Below, one piece after another: positions 28,428 through 35,844 of a stretch of 64,000 nucleotides of DNA; the stretch's first letter is position 1; each line of letters begins with the position of its first letter. A model generated the notes under the pieces. The model searched no databases. It was not told the DNA's origin and worked only from the letters and a program-made list of their open reading frames with translations. Both the position numbers and the translations under genes were made by a program. The DNA is taken from positions 248,001 to 312,000 of the forward strand of contig NZ_FNWJ01000001.1 of assembly GCF_900108055.1 (NCBI RefSeq). The letters run 5' to 3'. The stretch comes from Thermoleophilum album. GTDB taxonomy: Bacteria; Actinomycetota; Thermoleophilia; Solirubrobacterales; Thermoleophilaceae.

Positions 28428-29833
28428 CCCCTCCGCTCGCCTTCAGCTTCCAGGACCCTGACTTCATTCGGGTCTGTTACCTGGCCGCATTCCCGCTCTT
28501 CATCATCGGCCTGCGGTTCCTCAACCATCCGCGCACGGCGCGCCGCGGCAACGCCATTGCGGCTCTTGGTATGACGATCGCCGTAGCGGCGACGTTGCTC
28601 GACCGTCAGGTCGGCGACTACGGTCTGATCGCACTCGGCATCGCGCTCGGGACGGCGATCGGGGTGCCGGCGGCGCGCGCCGTGAAGATGACGGCGATGC
28701 CACAGATGGTGGCGCTGTTCAACGGCGTCGGCGGTGGCGCAGTGGCGTTGATCGCCTGGGCGGAGTTCCGGCGCTACGGCGGCGACATGCCGCTCGACCA
28801 GATGATTCCCACACTGTTTGCGGCGATCATCGGGTCGATCTCCTTCTGGGGCTCGAACATCGCCTTCGGCAAGCTCCAGGAACTGATCCCCGGTCGCCCG
28901 ATAATGCTGCCGGGGCAGACGTTTGTGAACCTCGGTCTGTTGATCGGGGCCGTCGCCTGCGCCGTCGCGATCGCTGCCGGCTCGCACTCCGAGGCTCTGT
29001 TCATCGCGATCCTCGTGCTCTCCGCTTTGCTCGGAAACATGGTCGTGCTACCGATCGGTGGCGCCGACATGCCGGTGGTGATCTCGATGCTGAACGCGCT
29101 CACCGGTCTCTCGGCAGCCTCAGCCGGTATCGCGCTCGACAACGTTGCTCTGATCGTGGCGGGCATCCTCGTCGGCGCGTCCGGCTCGATCCTCACGAAC
29201 CTGATGGCTCAGGCGATGAACCGCTCGATCGCGAACATCGTCGCCGGCGGTTTTGGCGGAGCGCCGGCCGGCGGCGCAACCACCGTCGCGACCGAGGGTC
29301 GCACGGTGCGCCAGACCGATCCAGCTGATGCCGCCATTCAACTGGCCTACGCACGGCGCGTAGTGATCGCGCCTGGCTACGGCATGGCCGTCGCGCAGGC
29401 GCAACACGCGGTACGCGAATTGATGGACGAACTCGAAAAGCGGGGGGTTCAGGTGGAGTTCGCGATCCATCCGGTTGCCGGACGCATGCCGGGCCACATG
29501 AACGTGCTGTTGGCCGAGGCCGACGTCCCCTACGACAAGCTGAAGGAGATGGACGAGATCAACCCCGAGTTCCCGCAGGTCGATGTCGTCCTGGTGCTGG
29601 GGGCAAACGACGTCACCAACCCGGCCGCGCGCGAGCAGCCTGACTCGCCGATCTACGGCATGCCAATCCTCGACGTCGACAAGGCGCAACAGGTGATCGT
29701 CGTCAAGCGTTCGCTGAATCCGGGCTTCGCCGGCATCGACAACCCGCTCTTCTACAAGGAAAACTGCTCGCTTTTGTTCGGCGACGCGAAGGAAGCGGTG
29801 TCACAGATCGTGAGCGAGCTGCAGGCGCTCTAG
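28424..29833 (+). CDS. pntB: NAD(P) transhydrogenase subunit beta (PntB)
   Basis: 469 residues. The first 270 residues form about eight to nine membrane helices (for example VCYLAAFPLFIIGLRFL, MPQMVALFNGVGGGAVALIA). The C-terminal NADP(H)-binding domain III has VVIAPGYGMAVAQAQHAVRE, FAIHPVAGRMPGHMNVLLAE, VVLVLGANDVTNPAARE and VIVVKRSLNPGFAGIDNPLF. Together with PntAA and PntAB it uses the proton gradient to make NADPH from NADH. The stop overlaps the convergent sugar kinase stop by 4 bases. Confidence 0.96.
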   Translation: MTPPLAFSFQDPDFIRVCYLAAFPLFIIGLRFLNHPRTARRGNAIAALGMTIAVAATLLDRQVGDYGLIALGIALGTAIGVPAARAVKMTAMPQMVALFNGVGGGAVALIAWAEFRRYGGDMPLDQMIPTLFAAIIGSISFWGSNIAFGKLQELIPGRPIMLPGQTFVNLGLLIGAVACAVAIAAGSHSEALFIAILVLSALLGNMVVLPIGGADMPVVISMLNALTGLSAASAGIALDNVALIVAGILVGASGSILTNLMAQAMNRSIANIVAGGFGGAPAGGATTVATEGRTVRQTDPADAAIQLAYARRVVIAPGYGMAVAQAQHAVRELMDELEKRGVQVEFAIHPVAGRMPGHMNVLLAEADVPYDKLKEMDEINPEFPQVDVVLVLGANDVTNPAAREQPDSPIYGMPILDVDKAQQVIVVKRSLNPGFAGIDNPLFYKENCSLLFGDAKEAVSQIVSELQAL

Positions 29834-30714
29834 CCAATCCCGCCGACGCCTTCTTCTGCTCGCCCGCTCGCATCGCTGTCGGGTGCAACTCGCCGGTAGG
29901 GGCCGCGACGACGCACGCAGTCGGCGCCGCAGCGAGCAGCGACGGCGATCGCGTCACGGAGTTGGTAGCCGCGCCCGAGCGCCCAAGTAAGTCCGGCCGC
30001 GAAGCAGTCGCCGGCTCCGTAGGTGTCGACCACCTCGGACGGATCGACGCGCTCGGCTGGCCACCGCATCCGCTCACCGTCGGCGAGCTCGACGGTGCCC
30101 CCTTCGGCGCCGAGAGTGGTCACGACCGCCCACGGTGGCGGGGTCAGCTCACCCGGCTCGTAGCGCTCGTCCGGATCGCGGCCGCTGCGCACCAGCACGT
30201 CGATCGCCACGCCGGCAGCTGCCAACGTGTGCTTGGCGCGAGCCGTCGCCACCAGCACCGCTGCACGCCGCGCCTCGCTCACTGCCGCCGCATCACCGGC
30301 TGTGAAGTAGACGGCGGCGCCATCGAGCAGCCGCCAAGGCAATGGATCCGCCCCACTGGGGCCAAGGCGTGAGCCGACGACCGTAATCGTCCGCTCGCCT
30401 CCCTTCTCGAGATGCACGATCGCGCGGCGTTGCTGCTGCTTTTGGTAGCGGGCGCGCACCGTCACTCGCAGCTGACCGAGTCGCCGACGACTCGAGCGCC
30501 CGTAACGGTCCGAACCGAGGGCGGTGAATAGATCGACGCTTCCGCCGAGGCGGGCGAGCTCGACCGCCGCAACTGCCCCGCCGCCCGCCGGCTCCGCGAA
30601 GTGGTCCGCCACGTGGACGATCTCGCCGACACGCGGTAAACGGTCCACCACCAAAAAGTCGCACCACTCGACGTGACCGACGACGGCGAAGCGTGCCGCC
30701 GCGGTCGCGAGCAC
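29830..30714 (-). CDS. PfkB/ribokinase-family sugar kinase
   Basis: 294 residues from a GTG. N-terminal FAVVGHVEWCDFLVVDRLPR and HFAEPAGGGAVAAVELARLG (substrate-binding glycines), and the C-terminal signature DTYGAGDCFAAGLTWALGRG with the catalytic Asp. Family members phosphorylate sugars, nucleosides or related alcohols, and the substrate is not clear here. The C-terminal 30 residues are beyond the core. The gene starts 6 bases after the upstream membrane-protein gene, suggesting an operon. Confidence 0.88.
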   Translation of the reverse strand: MLATAAARFAVVGHVEWCDFLVVDRLPRVGEIVHVADHFAEPAGGGAVAAVELARLGGSVDLFTALGSDRYGRSSRRRLGQLRVTVRARYQKQQQRRAIVHLEKGGERTITVVGSRLGPSGADPLPWRLLDGAAVYFTAGDAAAVSEARRAAVLVATARAKHTLAAAGVAIDVLVRSGRDPDERYEPGELTPPPWAVVTTLGAEGGTVELADGERMRWPAERVDPSEVVDTYGAGDCFAAGLTWALGRGYQLRDAIAVAARCGADCVRRRGPYRRVAPDSDASGRAEEGVGGIG

Positions 30715-30719
30715 CGTCG

Positions 30720-31229
30720 TCAGCGAGTGCCGGGCGCGGGAGCGCCGGCGCCGCCGCCAGCGGCGCCGGGCACACCACCGCCACCGGTGCGCCCGCCCGC
30801 ACTACCACCGCCCATGCTGCCCGACCCGGAGCTAGCACCGCTGGGTGGCGCGCCGGCGCCACCGCCCGACTGGCTCGGAGCAGGAGCTTGCGACCCGGCG
30901 GAGGAGGATCCGCTCGAGCCCATGGACCCGGAAGTCGTGGAGGTGCCAGTAGTGGTGGTCGAGGTGCTTGTCGACCCGCTGACTGCCCCCGGGTTGCGCA
31001 GGTTCTCCGGCAATGGTGGCGTGGGCACCGTCTTCGGCACGCTCTCGTCGGTCGGAGAACTGCCGCCCCCACCGGACGCCACCGCCACGATCACGATCAA
31101 AAGCACCAGCACGCCAGCCGCAGCGAGCGCCAGCCGGCGCCTGCGGATGACCCGTGGATCTGGTCCGCGGCGACGCGGTGGCAGACCACCGCTGCCGTGT
31201 CGCAAGAGCCGCGTCGGTTCGTCGTGCAC
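30720..31229 (-). CDS. Single-pass membrane protein with Ser/Gly/Pro-rich extracellular tail
   Basis: 169 residues from a GTG. An Arg-rich cytoplasmic N-terminus (LPPRRRGPDPRVIRRRRLA) precedes one membrane helix (LALAAAGVLVLLIVIVAVAS). About 115 residues outside are nearly all Ser, Thr, Gly, Ala, Pro, a disordered cell-wall-spanning type tail. No domain is seen. It lies 6 bases upstream of the sugar kinase gene. No family was recognised. Confidence 0.55.
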   Translation of the reverse strand: MHDEPTRLLRHGSGGLPPRRRGPDPRVIRRRRLALAAAGVLVLLIVIVAVASGGGGSSPTDESVPKTVPTPPLPENLRNPGAVSGSTSTSTTTTGTSTTSGSMGSSGSSSAGSQAPAPSQSGGGAGAPPSGASSGSGSMGGGSAGGRTGGGGVPGAAGGGAGAPAPGTR

Positions 31230-31249
31230 GAGCGCTCACGGTACCAGTG

Positions 31250-31336
31250 TGCGCGGAGGAAACCCTGAATGCGCACGGAGGAACCGCTGGGTGCGCACGC
31301 AGGTAGCCCTGAGTGCGTGCGTAGGAACCTCTGTAG
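31250..31336. repeat. Four degenerate ~22-bp intergenic tandem repeats
   Basis: Units begin at 31250, 31270, 31292 and 31314, each starting TGCG and carrying AGGAA or AGGTA followed by CC (for example TGCGCACGGAGGAACC). The period is 20-23 bases. It lies in the gap between divergent genes, just upstream of the gene at 31364. Confidence 0.65.
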
Positions 31337-31363
31337 TGCGGACAGCTATGTCACGATGTGCTC

Positions 31364-31702
31364 ATGAACAGGTCCAGCGAGCGCTCGCCCGGTGGCGTCG
31401 ATCCGACCGTCGATCCCACCGGTATCGAAGAGCCCCACGACGTCCTCGCCGCCGACCAGTTCGCGATACCGGCACCCGAGGAGCGCCCGCCGGTAGACCC
31501 AACCGGCATCGCTGAGCCCCACGACGTCCTCGCCGCCGACCAGTTCGCGATACCGGCGCCAGATGCCACACAAGAGGCGAGCTCGCGCGCGAGCGCAGGC
31601 GCGGGCCAGTCTCGCGGCCTGGCGCGCCTTGGCCCCTGGCTCGCCCTGACGGGCGCTGTGGTCGTAGTTGCCCTGGCCTACCGCCGAGCGCGTCGGCCGT
31701 AG
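31364..31702 (+). CDS. Small membrane protein with duplicated EPHDVLAADQFAIPAP motif
   Basis: 112 residues from the ATG at 31364; a GTG lies two codons earlier. Residues ~18-70 hold two copies of a 26-residue unit, DPTGIxEPHDVLAADQFAIPAP, with nearly identical DNA. A membrane helix (WLALTGAVVVVALAYRRARR) ends the protein, so it is tail-anchored with the repeats in the cytosol. No function recognised. Its end overlaps the convergent aldehyde dehydrogenase gene by 25 bases. The duplicated unit looks conserved in codon use, which supports real translation. Confidence 0.6.
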   Translation: MNRSSERSPGGVDPTVDPTGIEEPHDVLAADQFAIPAPEERPPVDPTGIAEPHDVLAADQFAIPAPDATQEASSRASAGAGQSRGLARLGPWLALTGAVVVVALAYRRARRP

Positions 31703-33264
31703 AGCAGCTTCAGCAGACGCTCGAGCAGCCGTGTCGTGCGCTGCCGGTACGGGAACATGTGCAGGTCGCGCTTGGGCGCGAAGCGCGTGATCAGGATCGA
31801 CTGCTTCTTCGTGTATTTGCGGATCCCGTCGGCGCCGTGGCGCGACCCGAGCCCCGAGGCCTTCCAGCCGCCCATCGGCAACTCGAGCGCCATGTAGTTG
31901 ACCATCGCGTCGTTTACGCAGCAGACCCCGGATTGGACCTGCCGAGCGATACGGGCACCCTTCGCCGTGTCTTTGGTCCAGACCGACGCCTGGAGCCCGT
32001 AGGGCGAGTCGTTGGCGAGCCGAATCGCCTCCTCGACGTCCCGCACCTTCATGATCGGCAGGGTCGGCCCGAAGGTCTCCTCGCGCATGCAGAGCATCGA
32101 GTGGTTGACGTCGACTAGCACGGTCGGCTCGAAGAAAAGGCCCTCGCCTTCGCGCCGCTTGCCGCCGGTAAGAACGCGTGCACCCTTCTCGACCGCGTCG
32201 CGGACATGCCGCTCAACCAGCTCGAGCTGGTCCGGCGAGGTCATCGCGCCAACGTCGACAGCACCCGGCCCCCCGGGCTTGCCGACCCGCAGGTTTTGAA
32301 CCTTTTCTACAACGAGTCGCACGAACTCGTCGTAGACCGGCTCCTCGACGTACACGCGCTCGATCGAGATGCAGGTCTGTCCGGTGTTTTGCATCGAGTA
32401 GTGGACCGCCGCATTTGCGGCCCGCTCGAGATCGGCGTCGGCGAGCACGATCATCGGGTCCTTGCCGCCGAGTTCGAGCCCCACCGGTGTGAGCGTGCGT
32501 GCAGCCCGCTCCATCACCTTGCGCCCGACCTCCGTCGACCCCGTGAACATCACGTAGTCGGCCGCATCGATCAGCTCGCCGGCCAAACTGCCCGGCATCA
32601 CCGCGACCTGGAAGACGTCCTCCGGGAACCCAACCTCACGCGCCCCCTCGGCGAGCAGCAGGGACGTGAGCGGTGTCAGGCTGGCTGGCTTGAGAATCAC
32701 CGCGTTGCCCGCCGCGAGCGCCGGGATGCAGTCACCGAAGTTGTTGGTGAGCGGGTAGTTCCAGGGTCCGATTACGCCGACCAAGCCCACCGGCGCGTAA
32801 CGAACGAGCATCTTGCGCCCGAACACGAACGGCGAGTTCGAGCGAACCTTCTCGTCGGCCAGGTATTTGGGCGCCCGCTTCGCCCAAAAGGCGAGCGCCT
32901 GGGCCGCGTAGCCGACCTCGGCGAGCAGCGCATCCTCGAACGCCTTGCCGTTCTCCGCGACGATCGTGTCGGCGATGCGCGTGTCGTTACGCAGGATCCA
33001 CTGTTGGAGGGCCCTAAGCAAACGGCCGCGCCCTTCGAACCCGAGCGCCTCCCAGGCCGGCTGGGCAGCACGCGCCCGTTCGACCATCTCGTGCAGACGT
33101 TGCGAGTCGACCTGGGGTACGCGCGCGATTACCTCGCCGGTCGCCGGGTTGCGAACTTCGAGTTCGGCCTGTTCGGTGGCCCTGGGACCCTCGTTGGCCG
33201 TCGCTTTCGCTCCGTTTCCCTCTCGCTCGGCGCCAGTCTTGCCGGCGGTCTCGACTTCGGCCAC
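31678..33264 (-). CDS. Aldehyde dehydrogenase (succinate-semialdehyde dehydrogenase-like)
   Basis: 528 residues. Cofactor and catalytic signatures are all visible: VIGPWNYPLTNNFGDCIPAL, KPASLTPLTSLLLAEGAREV, FTGSTEVGRKVMERAARTLT, catalytic Glu in LELGGKDPMIVLADADLERA, and nucleophile Cys in NTGQTCISIERVYV. It oxidises an aldehyde to the acid with NAD(P). The first 35 residues are a low-complexity addition. The last 40 (FAPKRDLHMFPYRQRTTRLL) form a basic tail of the kind found in membrane-associated members of this class. Confidence 0.93.
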   Translation of the reverse strand: MAEVETAGKTGAEREGNGAKATANEGPRATEQAELEVRNPATGEVIARVPQVDSQRLHEMVERARAAQPAWEALGFEGRGRLLRALQQWILRNDTRIADTIVAENGKAFEDALLAEVGYAAQALAFWAKRAPKYLADEKVRSNSPFVFGRKMLVRYAPVGLVGVIGPWNYPLTNNFGDCIPALAAGNAVILKPASLTPLTSLLLAEGAREVGFPEDVFQVAVMPGSLAGELIDAADYVMFTGSTEVGRKVMERAARTLTPVGLELGGKDPMIVLADADLERAANAAVHYSMQNTGQTCISIERVYVEEPVYDEFVRLVVEKVQNLRVGKPGGPGAVDVGAMTSPDQLELVERHVRDAVEKGARVLTGGKRREGEGLFFEPTVLVDVNHSMLCMREETFGPTLPIMKVRDVEEAIRLANDSPYGLQASVWTKDTAKGARIARQVQSGVCCVNDAMVNYMALELPMGGWKASGLGSRHGADGIRKYTKKQSILITRFAPKRDLHMFPYRQRTTRLLERLLKLLYGRRARR

Positions 33265-33333
33265 AGCTAACCCCTCCTCGATTTGCGAGCCTCCCGAGCT
33301 CAGCCTACCGCGCCCGAACCGAGCGCACAGGCA

Positions 33334-34713
33334 TCACGGCTGCGCGCCTTGCGTCTGCAGGCGTGGCGCCGCGATCGCGCCCGATGTACGTCGACGCGGA
33401 CGGCGGCGGCGTTCACGCCTGATCGTGCGCATGTAGGGATAGAAGTCGACCTGGATGGTGTGGCGCGGGGACGCGACATAGCGCTTGCGCATCTTGCGCT
33501 CGTCGCGTTCGATCTCCCGCCACATGCGCTCTCGATCAGGTAGCGCGCACCGGCCCAACAGGAGGTCGGCGATCCACTCCGACTGCGCCTCGGCGATCGG
33601 CATGATCGCCCCGAGTGGCTGCACCAGGCCGATGAAGTAGAGACCAGGCCGGTCCGGGTGAACGACATGCCGGTAGAGCCGCACTCGGTTGTCCTTGGGA
33701 TCGATCACCTCGCGCGGCAGGAACGGGAACGAGATCTGGTAGCCGGTGCACCAGACGATCGTGTCGACCTCCTCGCTGGTGCCGTCGACGAAGTGCACCG
33801 TGCGGCCTTCGATGCGCGCGATGTTTGGCTTCGGCTTGATCCTGCCGTGGCCAATGCGCGGCAACAGCTCCGACGAGATCGTCGGATGTGCCTCGCCGAG
33901 CTTGTGGTCGGGCTTGGGTAGCCCGTAGTCCTCCATCCGACCCTGGGTCTTGATGATCAACCGCTGCAGGTACCACCGCTGCAGCCGGAACGGAAGGCGG
34001 CTCGTGAACTCGTTCTGGAGCTGATCGACGGGCTTGCCCTCGATGTATTTGGGGATCACCCAGGCGCCACGGCGCATCGCCAGATAGGTGATGCGCGACA
34101 CGCGCGAGCTCTCGCAGGCGATGTCAACGGCCGAGTTGCCGAAGCCGAGAACTAGCACGTTGCGGTCCACGAAGCGCTCATCCGGCTCCCGGTAGTAATG
34201 GCTGTGGAGCTGCTCGCCGGCGAAGGTATCTTGGCCCTCGAAGGGCGGCTCGGGGTAGCGCGGTAGCCAGTGGTGCCCGTTGGCCACGATCACCGCGTCG
34301 TAGACCTCGGTGCGCGTCTCGCCCGTGTCGATGCTGCGCACCTTCACCTGCCAGGCACCGTCGATCGGCTCTACCCGCTGGACCTCGTGGCGGAAGGTGA
34401 TCCGCTCGCGCAACCCAAAGTGATCCACGAAGTCGTCGAAGTACTTGGCGATCTGCGTGTGGTGCGGGTAGTCCGGATAATCCTCGGGCATCGGGAACGA
34501 GCGGTACTCCATCATCCGCCGCGAGGTGTTGATGAAGAGCGACTTGTAGGCGGATGACATCCCGTTGTCGTTGTCGTAGCGCCAGTTCCCGCCGACGTTC
34601 GACCCCCGTTCAAAGCAGTCGAAATCGATGTCGTTCGCCTGCATTACCTGGCAGGCGGCGATTCCCGAGGAACCCGCTCCGACGATGCAAACCCTTGGCG
34701 TCGTTGTCCCCAT
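33334..34713 (-). CDS. Flavin-containing monooxygenase (FMO type)
   Basis: 459 residues from the ATG at 34713 (MGTTTPRVCIVGAGSSGIAA). FAD-binding GxGxxG is CIVGAGSSGI, the NADPH site is VLVLGFGNSAVDIACESS, and the FMO signature FxGxxxHxxxY is FAGEQLHSHYY, ending in Y rather than the W of Baeyer-Villiger enzymes. A third conserved motif is IVWCTGYQISFPFL. It inserts oxygen into N, S or C substrates using NADPH and FAD; the substrate is unknown. The Arg-rich C-terminus is unusual. It reads away from the terminator at 34859. Confidence 0.93.
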   Translation of the reverse strand: MGTTTPRVCIVGAGSSGIAACQVMQANDIDFDCFERGSNVGGNWRYDNDNGMSSAYKSLFINTSRRMMEYRSFPMPEDYPDYPHHTQIAKYFDDFVDHFGLRERITFRHEVQRVEPIDGAWQVKVRSIDTGETRTEVYDAVIVANGHHWLPRYPEPPFEGQDTFAGEQLHSHYYREPDERFVDRNVLVLGFGNSAVDIACESSRVSRITYLAMRRGAWVIPKYIEGKPVDQLQNEFTSRLPFRLQRWYLQRLIIKTQGRMEDYGLPKPDHKLGEAHPTISSELLPRIGHGRIKPKPNIARIEGRTVHFVDGTSEEVDTIVWCTGYQISFPFLPREVIDPKDNRVRLYRHVVHPDRPGLYFIGLVQPLGAIMPIAEAQSEWIADLLLGRCALPDRERMWREIERDERKMRKRYVASPRHTIQVDFYPYMRTIRRERRRRPRRRTSGAIAAPRLQTQGAQP

Positions 34714-34858
34714 CGCGAACGTCAGCCTAGCACTGGCTGGCTCGCCAGCCAAGACTCGTAGCGCAGGCCGCGTGGTCCTTCCCGGCGGCCACCATGCAGC
34801 TAGCTTAAGCGGACCCTCGCCCCCACTCCACTCGCTTCTGGCTACTTGCCCAAAGACG

Positions 34859-34886
34859 AGGGGCCTCCGCTTTCGCGGAGGCCCCT
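34859..34886 (-). terminator. Hairpin terminator after the Cys-repeat protein gene
   Basis: AGGGGCCTCCG pairs perfectly with CGGAGGCCCCT (11 bp, 12 with C-G closing a TTTC loop). On the minus strand it lies 60 bases after the gene's stop and is followed by CGTCTTTGGG, a weak U tract. Confidence 0.65.
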
Positions 34887-34946
34887 GCCGTGACCCTCTG
34901 CGCCGGCGCTTAGCGCCGTCTCTTGTGCTGGCGATTTGGCGAACCC

Positions 34947-35633
34947 TTACGCCACCTGCGGGGAGCTAGACCCCTCTCCCGGCGATGAGCTCGGGGCACC
35001 GCCATGGGCGCTCCCGTTGCCGTGCACGGTGGGCGTCCCGCCCGACCCGTCCGGCTGCTCCGACTGTCCGCTCCCCTCGCTGGCGTGGGCCCGCTGCGAG
35101 ACGCACTTACCGAAGGCGTTTCGCTTGTTGCGGTTGGTCCCGTAACGCTCGCTGAAGGCCTGTGGATCCTGTGCGCGCTCGGCGGCGCACTGCTGCGCGG
35201 CATTTTGCTCCGCCTGGATCTCTTCGCGATCCTGAGCGTCCTGCTCCTTGAGCAGTGCGCGCACCTTCGTCGACACGCACTTGCCGAGCGCATTGCGCCG
35301 GTTGCGGTTGGTGCCGTACTTCTTGAGGAAAGCCTGCGGATCCTGTGCGCGCTCGGCCTTGCATTCCTGGACGGCGTTGCGGACGGCAGTTGCCCGCTCA
35401 CTGGCGGCTTCCCGCGCACGCACCTTGATGCAGTGCCCCAGTCCGAGCCCGCCGTACTTCAGACGGAACGCTTCGCGCGAGGCGTCGGTCGTGCCGCGCT
35501 CCGCCTTGCACTCCCGCTTGGCCTCCCGCACGTCGTGCTTGGTCGGCTTCGGCCCGCCGGCTAGCGCCGCCGGAGCGAACACCAAGCACAGCGCTGCTCC
35601 TGCGGTACCTGCTCGCAAAAGCTTCGGTCTCAT
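34947..35633 (-). CDS. Secreted protein with three Cys-containing DPxAFxxKYGTN repeats
   Basis: 228 residues. A signal peptide (MRPKLLRAGTAGAALCLVFA) with a PAALAGG cleavage area. Then three repeats: a first degenerate unit (RECKAERGTT, then REAFRLKYGGLGLGHCIKV), then two close copies QECKAERAQDPQAFLKKYGT + NRNRRNALGKCVS and QQCAAERAQDPQAFSERYGT + NRNKRNAFGKCVS. Each unit has two Cys spaced about 27 residues, so disulfides are likely. The C-terminus is Ser/Gly/Pro rich. Helical, highly charged, exported. No family known to me; similar repeats appear in related actinobacteria by recollection only. Confidence 0.7.
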   Translation of the reverse strand: MRPKLLRAGTAGAALCLVFAPAALAGGPKPTKHDVREAKRECKAERGTTDASREAFRLKYGGLGLGHCIKVRAREAASERATAVRNAVQECKAERAQDPQAFLKKYGTNRNRRNALGKCVSTKVRALLKEQDAQDREEIQAEQNAAQQCAAERAQDPQAFSERYGTNRNKRNAFGKCVSQRAHASEGSGQSEQPDGSGGTPTVHGNGSAHGGAPSSSPGEGSSSPQVA

Positions 35634-35844
35634 CTCGCTCTACCTCTCAGATCGCTTGCGTCGCTCGACCTTTCGTTTGCAGGAACGCGGGGCGCGGCGC
35701 GAGGTTCGCGAGTTTCAACAAAGTTTCCGCCTTCGTGCCCGTCTTCCGTGAACCTGACGGCCGTCCAAACGTTTCTGATGATGTGAAGAGCAGCTCTCGC
35801 GCCGCCGATATGACCGTGGGGCGCCCAGCAGCGCGCGGCTTAGC

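Noticed and set aside
35634-35844. GAAACT-TTGTT-GAAACT on the minus strand as a regulator site before the Cys-repeat gene
   Set aside because: Short direct repeat; without a regulator or conservation data it is not separable from chance.
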